From an uncultured Collinsella sp. (GTDB lineage Bacteria; Actinomycetota; Coriobacteriia; Coriobacteriales; Coriobacteriaceae), in the NCBI GenBank assembly GCA_900543945.1, contig UQTN01000071.1:1-10580 (forward strand): a stretch of 10,580 bases of DNA, given 5' to 3'. How positions within the stretch are numbered: position 1 is the stretch's first letter; each line of letters opens with the position of its first letter. Below, piece after piece: positions 6,908 to 10,580 of this stretch. Both the position numbers and the translations under genes were made by a program. The notes under the pieces were generated by a model. It saw only the letters and a list, made by a program, of their open reading frames with translations. It had not been told where the DNA came from and did not search any database.

Positions 6908-8047
6908 TCACTTCACATCGAACTCCACGCGATCGAGTTCGGGCACATTGAGGTCGATGAGCTTGCGGGCAACACGACGGTCGTGCGCCCCAAGTGTCTC
7001 GCTTGTCGTCACATGGGCGACAACCTCGCGCTCGACGAGGCCCTCCTCCCCGCCTTCGGTGGCCGAGGTCTCGACGGCGACGGTGTAATCCTTAAAGCCC
7101 GGCAGTACCGCGGCAAGCTCGCGCGTAGTTTCGGTGACGCCATAGCCGTCCTGCACGCCGGCCTGCGCCGAGCCAATAGACCCCGCGGTCATAACGATGC
7201 AGGGGATGGCAAAGATCACCGTGCCCACGATGATGCGGCGGCGCACCTTGTGTGACAGCTCATCGACCTCGGCGTTTTCCTCGGCGGTCACAATACCGTC
7301 GCCGTTGAGGTCACGCTTGAGCGGTACACGTAGAAGAAGCAATACGGCTTCGGCCGCCAGCGCGATAAAGACAACGTTGATGCCAAATTCGTAGAGCGCC
7401 GAGAGAAACAGCGACCCGCTCGCGATGGCGATGCCGTAACCCGCCGCGCACAGGGGCGGCATGAGCGCGGTTGCCACGGCCACGCCCGCGATAAGCGTCG
7501 CGGGCTCCTGGTCGCGCGAGTTGCCCAGGCCTCCGGCAAAGCCACCCGCGAGCGCGACGGCAAGATCCCAGACGGTGGGTGTCGAGTTGTCGATGATAGC
7601 GGCCGTGGTGGTGCCGAGCGGTGAGAGCTTAAAGTACAGCGTGGACGTGATCAGGCAGAAGGCCATCTGCAACGCGAGACCGGCAATGGCCTCGACGGTA
7701 ATCTCGCGGTCGAGCGTGGCGATGCCATATGCCATGGCAAGGACCGAGCCCATGAGCGGGCAGATGAGCATGGCACCTACAATGGCGATATCCGAGTCGA
7801 TATCGAGGCCGATGCTCGCGATCAACATGGCAATGATCAGGATGCATAAGTGCGAGCCAGTCAGGCGCGCCCCGTTTACAAAGCGCTTGCGAATCACGTG
7901 ATAGGGCGCGCGTCCCTCGCGAATGTTGAACGCCTGCTTAAGGAAACGGGTAGCATTCTCCATGGCCTCGCTGTGTGCAGGGCGTATACCGTGACGACGA
8001 TGATGACGCTCGCGCAGCCGCTTGATCTGTTGTTTGTCGAGTTCCAT
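6908..8047 (-). CDS. DUF389 family membrane protein with an EF-hand-like loop
   Basis: The 379-residue protein has a basic, His/Arg-rich N-terminus (1-63), then a hydrophobic core of about seven membrane segments (about 66-290), then a soluble C-terminal domain (about 295-379). Family hallmarks are GAMLICPLMG (91-100), STPTVWDLAVALAGGFAGG (155-173) and AGVAVATALMPPLCAAGYGIA (187-207), which correspond to the GAMLISPLMGP and DLLVALAAGAAG blocks of DUF389. The family function is not established. Between the last two membrane segments lies DLNGDGIVTAEE (246-257), a 12-residue match to the calcium-binding EF-hand loop, with D1, N3, D5, G6, a hydrophobic residue at 8 and E12. The ATG is preceded by GAGGT at a short spacing and by a plausible promoter. 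It is convergent with the small membrane-protein gene and appears to be transcribed alone, since a terminator stands between it and the OPT gene upstream. Confidence 0.85.
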   Translation of the reverse strand: MELDKQQIKRLRERHHRRHGIRPAHSEAMENATRFLKQAFNIREGRAPYHVIRKRFVNGARLTGSHLCILIIAMLIASIGLDIDSDIAIVGAMLICPLMGSVLAMAYGIATLDREITVEAIAGLALQMAFCLITSTLYFKLSPLGTTTAAIIDNSTPTVWDLAVALAGGFAGGLGNSRDQEPATLIAGVAVATALMPPLCAAGYGIAIASGSLFLSALYEFGINVVFIALAAEAVLLLLRVPLKRDLNGDGIVTAEENAEVDELSHKVRRRIIVGTVIFAIPCIVMTAGSIGSAQAGVQDGYGVTETTRELAAVLPGFKDYTVAVETSATEGGEEGLVEREVVAHVTTSETLGAHDRRVARKLIDLNVPELDRVEFDVK

Positions 8048-8094
8048 GCTTACCTCGTTTAGCTTCTGAGCCGCTTCTTGCGTCTGTCGTCTTT

Positions 8095-8123
8095 ACTCTA
8101 CACCGCGTTAGGCGAGGTGTCAG
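8095..8123 (-). promoter_or_regulatory. Promoter of the DUF389 gene with an internal dyad
   Basis: Read on the - strand, CTGACA (8123-8118) and TAGAGT (8100-8095) are 17 bases apart, matching five and four of six consensus positions, about 48 bases before the ATG. An imperfect dyad (8100-8120; ACACCgCG and CGaGGTGT arms) fills the spacer, so a repressor could act there. Confidence 0.5.
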
Positions 8124-8133
8124 ACAAGGTTTG

Positions 8134-8154
8134 TTGACCTGGAAGTCAGGCCAA
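8134..8154. promoter_or_regulatory. 21-bp dyad upstream of the DUF389 promoter
   Basis: The arms TTGACCTG and CAGGCCAA pair at seven of eight positions around a 5-base centre. The site ends 11 bases from the -35 hexamer of the DUF389 promoter, where an activator would commonly bind. It has no T tract, so it is not a terminator. No regulator gene is in view. Confidence 0.35.
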
Positions 8155-8199
8155 TCGACATGGCTAAAACGCCGTGAGGATCATAAGAATCAAATAGAC

Positions 8200-8236
8200 A
8201 AAAAAGCGCGGGGCCGGTTTGATTCCGACTCCGCGC
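8200..8236 (-). terminator. Intrinsic terminator of the OPT transporter gene
   Basis: On the - strand GCGCGG (8236-8231) pairs with CCGCGC (8211-8206), and an inner GTCGG/CCGGC pairing extends the stem. Six T follow directly (8205-8200). It lies 26 bases past the OPT stop codon and isolates that gene from the DUF389 gene. Confidence 0.88.
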
Positions 8237-8262
8237 TCTGCGCTGGTGCGTTGTTGTTCGGC

Positions 8263-9966
8263 CTACCCCAGCAGGCTCAGACCAACAGAGACAAACGCCA
8301 GAATAACGCCGACGATGGACTCGCCGCCGAGCAGGCCGCTGGCGACAACAAGGCCCTGTTCCTGGAAGGCGGCGTCCTTGGCAGCCTTCTCCTCGTCCGA
8401 AAGACCAGCGGTGGCGTCGCGGTGGGCGGACCACTTGTCGTAGGCGAGCTTAACGCAGGAGCCCAGGAAAGCCGTGAGCGACATATAGAACGGCAGGTAC
8501 ACGCCCAGGCCGATCATCATGGCTGGAATGCCGAGCCAGTACATGACGATACCGGCGATAAAGCCGCCTGCGAACCACGGCACACTCGGGATGCCCGAGA
8601 CCATGGTGGCGACGACGCTTGCCTGTGCGGCAACGAAACTCTTGTCGGGACCAAAGGCGTCCGGACCATAGGCGGTGACGAGCGCGACCATGACGGCGGC
8701 AGCGACCAGGGCGCCCACGATGCCGCCGATGGCCTGGCCGACCCACTGTGCGCGCGGGTTGGTGCCCAGCACGGCGCCGGCCTTAAAGTCGTTCATGACG
8801 TCGCCCGCAAGGCCGCACGCTACGGCCACGATGCCGGCGATAAAGAACAGCTTGACCTGAGCGAGCTGCGCGAAGGCGGCAACGATGAGCATGACGATGA
8901 GGCCGAAGATCTCCATGGGGTCGATGCCCGTCTGGCCGCAGCTCTGCGCGCTCATGATGGTGGTGACAAAGGTGAACAGCGTGACGATGACGGCCGGAAC
9001 GGGGCCAAGGTCGAGCACGATGGCGATGATCACGGCGATGGCGGCAGCGCCCAGGCCGATGATACCGGCGTCGAGCTTAAGGGAGCCCGAGATGAGCGAC
9101 TGCTCGTCGGTGTCGGTGGAGCTGTCGGCGGCGAGGCCGCGGACGATACCGGCGACCTGCGGCAGGATATCCTTGAGGACGACGGCGACGCCAAAGCCTA
9201 TCATAAGGCCCATACCCAGGGACTTAACAATGCCTTGTGCGGTCATAACGTCAAACAGACCGGTAGCGGTGCCGCCGACAATGATGCCAAAATTGCCCAG
9301 TAGCGCGCCGGCAAACCAGAATGCGACCGGGGCGAAGCCCACGAGGAAGCCGACGGAGAGCAACATGGGCGAGTTGTAGATGGCAAAGGTCACGCCGGGG
9401 ATGTTGAGCGTGCACAACATGCTGGGCACAATGCCCAGAGCGTCGCGCAGCACGCTGTAGATGCCGGCGATGGCCATGGAGCCAAAGAGCTGCTTGCCGG
9501 TCTTGCCGCCTGCCTCGGTGGCGCGCAGGGTCTGAGCTGCGGCGTTGCCGGTGGGGAACTCCAGCGCGGCGTCCACGATAAAGTGACGGTGGATGAGCGC
9601 CGTGGCCAGCAGACCCAGGATAGTGCCGGCGAGTGCCACGATAAACATGTCGAGCCAGCTGATCTGGTCGGCATAGCCCAGCATCCAGGCGCCCGGAATG
9701 GTAAATGCCAGACCGCCGGCGACCATGGCGCCTGCGGACATGATGGTGTGGGTGACGTTTGCCTCGTTGAGGCTGGCGTTGCCCATGAGCTTAAGGAAGA
9801 ACAGCGAGATGACGGCAGCGAAGACGATCGGCCAGGGGAGTGCACCCATCTTGAGGGCGGTGTAGGCCGAGCTTGCCGTGATGATCACGCAGCCGAGGAC
9901 GCCGATGACGACGCCGCGCAGCGTGAGTTGCCCGCGCATCGAAGCGCGGTTCGAGGGATTGCTCAT
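8263..9966 (-). CDS. OPT (oligopeptide transporter) family protein
   Basis: The 567-residue integral membrane protein has well over a dozen hydrophobic segments and a short polar loop at about 280-296 (DSSTDTDEQS). OPT/YSL-type blocks are visible: EFPTGNAAA (136-144), NDFKAGAVLGTNPRAQ (392-407), IGLGVYLPF (485-493) and a C-terminal GLVVASGLLGGESIVGV (538-554). The family carries peptides or metal chelates with proton coupling in the cytoplasmic membrane; the substrate cannot be read from sequence. The start is the ATG at 9966-9964, because AAAGGAG lies six bases upstream and homology-like sequence begins there (MSNPSNRASM). A frame extension to 10098 would add 44 Arg-rich residues that run through the leader and promoter, and I reject it. 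The gene is divergent from coaX and ends in its own terminator, so it looks monocistronic. Confidence 0.9.
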   Translation of the reverse strand: MSNPSNRASMRGQLTLRGVVIGVLGCVIITASSAYTALKMGALPWPIVFAAVISLFFLKLMGNASLNEANVTHTIMSAGAMVAGGLAFTIPGAWMLGYADQISWLDMFIVALAGTILGLLATALIHRHFIVDAALEFPTGNAAAQTLRATEAGGKTGKQLFGSMAIAGIYSVLRDALGIVPSMLCTLNIPGVTFAIYNSPMLLSVGFLVGFAPVAFWFAGALLGNFGIIVGGTATGLFDVMTAQGIVKSLGMGLMIGFGVAVVLKDILPQVAGIVRGLAADSSTDTDEQSLISGSLKLDAGIIGLGAAAIAVIIAIVLDLGPVPAVIVTLFTFVTTIMSAQSCGQTGIDPMEIFGLIVMLIVAAFAQLAQVKLFFIAGIVAVACGLAGDVMNDFKAGAVLGTNPRAQWVGQAIGGIVGALVAAAVMVALVTAYGPDAFGPDKSFVAAQASVVATMVSGIPSVPWFAGGFIAGIVMYWLGIPAMMIGLGVYLPFYMSLTAFLGSCVKLAYDKWSAHRDATAGLSDEEKAAKDAAFQEQGLVVASGLLGGESIVGVILAFVSVGLSLLG

Positions 9967-9972
9967 ATAAAA

Positions 9973-9979
9973 CTCCTTT
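9973..9979 (-). promoter_or_regulatory. Ribosome binding site fixing the OPT start
   Basis: AAAGGAG on the - strand ends six bases before the ATG at 9966. It decides for this start over the in-frame ATG at 10098. Confidence 0.85.
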
Positions 9980-9990
9980 GCGTATATCCG

Positions 9991-10029
9991 CTTCCCCCGG
10001 GAGCGCCGATACGGATACGGCGCGGGAAG
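9991..10029 (-). promoter_or_regulatory. Long hairpin in the OPT 5' leader
   Basis: CTTCCC (9991-9996) pairs with GGGAAG (10024-10029), and GCGCCG (10003-10008) pairs with CGGCGC (10018-10023). This gives a 12-bp GC-rich stem with a 6-base bulge on one side and a 9-base loop. It ends 11 bases from the ribosome binding site and has no T tract, so it could affect translation or mRNA stability. I recognise no riboswitch class. Confidence 0.45.
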
Positions 10030-10076
10030 TCGGGTTACCAAGGGCCGCCGCGTGAGCTCGCGCGCGACCGCGCACC

Positions 10077-10082
10077 AGTATA
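10077..10082 (-). promoter_or_regulatory. -10 box of the OPT gene
   Basis: TATACT on the - strand matches five of six -10 consensus positions. The -35 region (10100-10105) reads TCCCAA, a poor match, so expression may need an activator. The leader would be about 105 bases and includes the hairpin. Confidence 0.45.
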
Positions 10083-10092
10083 GCCGCAAGTT

Positions 10093-10110
10093 AGTCATTT
10101 TGGGATGACT
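10093..10110. promoter_or_regulatory. Dyad between the divergent OPT and coaX promoters
   Basis: AGTCAT (10093-10098) and ATGACT (10105-10110) form a perfect 6-bp inverted repeat around six bases. Weak pairing extends outward (AA at 10088-10089 with TT at 10114-10115). It overlaps the -35 positions expected for both TATACT boxes, so one dimeric regulator could control both genes. Confidence 0.45.
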
Positions 10111-10125
10111 GGTTTAGGTAGGCGA

Positions 10126-10131
10126 TATACT
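10126..10131 (+). promoter_or_regulatory. -10 box of coaX
   Basis: TATACT lies 28 bases upstream of the coaX ATG. The -35 position at 17-base spacing (10103-10108) reads GGATGA, far from consensus. Its hexamer is identical to that of the divergent OPT gene. Confidence 0.45.
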
Positions 10132-10158
10132 GCTGGGCAGACGAAAGGAGCGCCGACG

Positions 10159-10580
10159 ATGCTTAATGGGTGCGCATATATATTGACGGTCGACGTGGGC
10201 AACACGTTCATTCGCTTTGGCCTGTTTGCCGAGGATTCGGCCGCGGCGCAGGAGCGCCCGCTTGCGACATGCGAGATCACGACGCCGTCGAGCATTACGG
10301 CCGACGAAGCGCGCATGCGACTTATGCAGGTCATGGGCGCGCTCGCCGCCGATGCAGGTGTGCCCGGGGTGCTTGCACCCGCCGCGGCCGTGCTGAGCTG
10401 TGTAGTCCCGGCGCTCGAGCGCCCGTGGAAGGCGGCACTTTCCCGCACCTGCACGGGGCGCGTGCTCACCGTGGGGCCGGGACTTAAGACCGGCATACCC
10501 GTGCACTACGACGATCCGGCCGAGATCGGCCCCGACCGCATCGCCGATGCCGTGGCGGCCCGCGCCGTCTACGGCTCCCC
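10159..10580 (+). CDS. coaX: Type III pantothenate kinase, N-terminal part (runs off window)
   Basis: One hundred and forty codons are visible, a little over half of the usual length of about 255. The frame stays open to the window edge. The protein has the CoaX P-loop-like DVGNT motif (12-16), then SCVVPALERPW (80-90), VGPGLKTGIPVHYDDP (105-120) and the GPDRIADAVAA block (124-134), which corresponds to the GADR block holding the catalytic Asp region of the ASKHA fold. It phosphorylates pantothenate to 4'-phosphopantothenate, the first step of coenzyme A synthesis, using ATP and a monovalent cation in the cytoplasm. The ATG at 10159 is chosen because AAAGGAG (10144-10150) precedes it by eight bases and DVGNT falls near the N-terminus, as is usual. 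The gene is divergent from the OPT transporter. Confidence 0.93.
   Translation, partial: MLNGCAYILTVDVGNTFIRFGLFAEDSAAAQERPLATCEITTPSSITADEARMRLMQVMGALAADAGVPGVLAPAAAVLSCVVPALERPWKAALSRTCTGRVLTVGPGLKTGIPVHYDDPAEIGPDRIADAVAARAVYGS

Noticed and set aside
8131..9303. A 390-codon + strand frame antisense to the OPT gene
   Set aside because: Its D/G/H-rich product is the mirror of the GC-rich codon use of the transporter, with no domain or ribosome binding site.
9967..10098. A 44-residue N-terminal extension of the OPT protein
   Set aside because: It is Arg-rich, runs through the leader hairpin and -10 box, and lacks a ribosome binding site. The ATG at 9966 has AAAGGAG at ideal spacing.
10095..10496. 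- strand frames antisense to coaX
   Set aside because: They lie opposite a well-recognised coaX reading frame and show no motifs.
1..10580. CRISPR array, tRNA/rRNA genes, insertion sequence or phage module
   Set aside because: I found no regularly spaced repeats, tRNA-like cloverleaf, transposase or phage protein on either strand.

Overview
The window is about 10.6 kb of GC-rich bacterial chromosome. The gene content fits an anaerobic gut actinobacterium of the Coriobacteriia, most likely Collinsella or a close relative: a giant 2-hydroxyacyl-CoA dehydratase activase-type fusion protein, a stand-alone 3-hydroxyacyl-CoA dehydrogenase, a short OPT transporter and a type III pantothenate kinase. 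The genus is inferred from general knowledge of these protein types and the base composition. No rRNA or other marker is present to fix it.

Layout, left to right. (1) 1-4686, + strand: the 3' part, probably nearly all, of a very large fusion protein. It has two ASKHA ATPase/activase domains, a four-cysteine motif, a DUF2229-type region and a second dehydratase-like region. A strong intrinsic terminator follows at 4715-4751. (2) 4752-5102: a non-coding gap dominated by a 131-bp interrupted palindrome. (3) 5103-6062, +: a 3-hydroxyacyl-CoA dehydrogenase-like enzyme with a recognisable catalytic tetrad. (4) 6063-6332: a gap with a diverged half-copy of the palindrome arm, then a 12-codon leader ORF with a strong Shine-Dalgarno site whose stop nearly abuts the next start. 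(5) 6333-6782, +: a small membrane-anchored protein of unknown function, less GC-rich than its neighbours. (6) 6908-8047, - strand: a DUF389 membrane protein carrying a canonical EF-hand-like loop, convergent with (5) across a possible bidirectional terminator. (7) 8263-9966, -: an OPT-family transporter with its own terminator. (8) 10159 to the window end, +: the first 140 codons of coaX, divergent from the transporter across a compact regulatory region with a perfect 6-6-6 dyad and two TATACT -10 boxes.

The genes do not form one operon. Terminators or promoter-like signals separate most of them, and the strands are mixed. A loose theme is CoA metabolism (activase fusion, hydroxyacyl-CoA dehydrogenase, pantothenate kinase), but nothing in the sequence shows that these act together. 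I see no CRISPR array, tRNA, rRNA, insertion sequence, phage gene or toxin-antitoxin pair, and no convincing new defence or mobile system. The points most worth a second look are the pseudo-dimeric architecture of the activase fusion, the palindromic intergenic element with its half-copy, the leader ORF or frameshift before the small membrane protein, the EF-hand loop in the DUF389 protein, and the coaX/OPT divergent control region.
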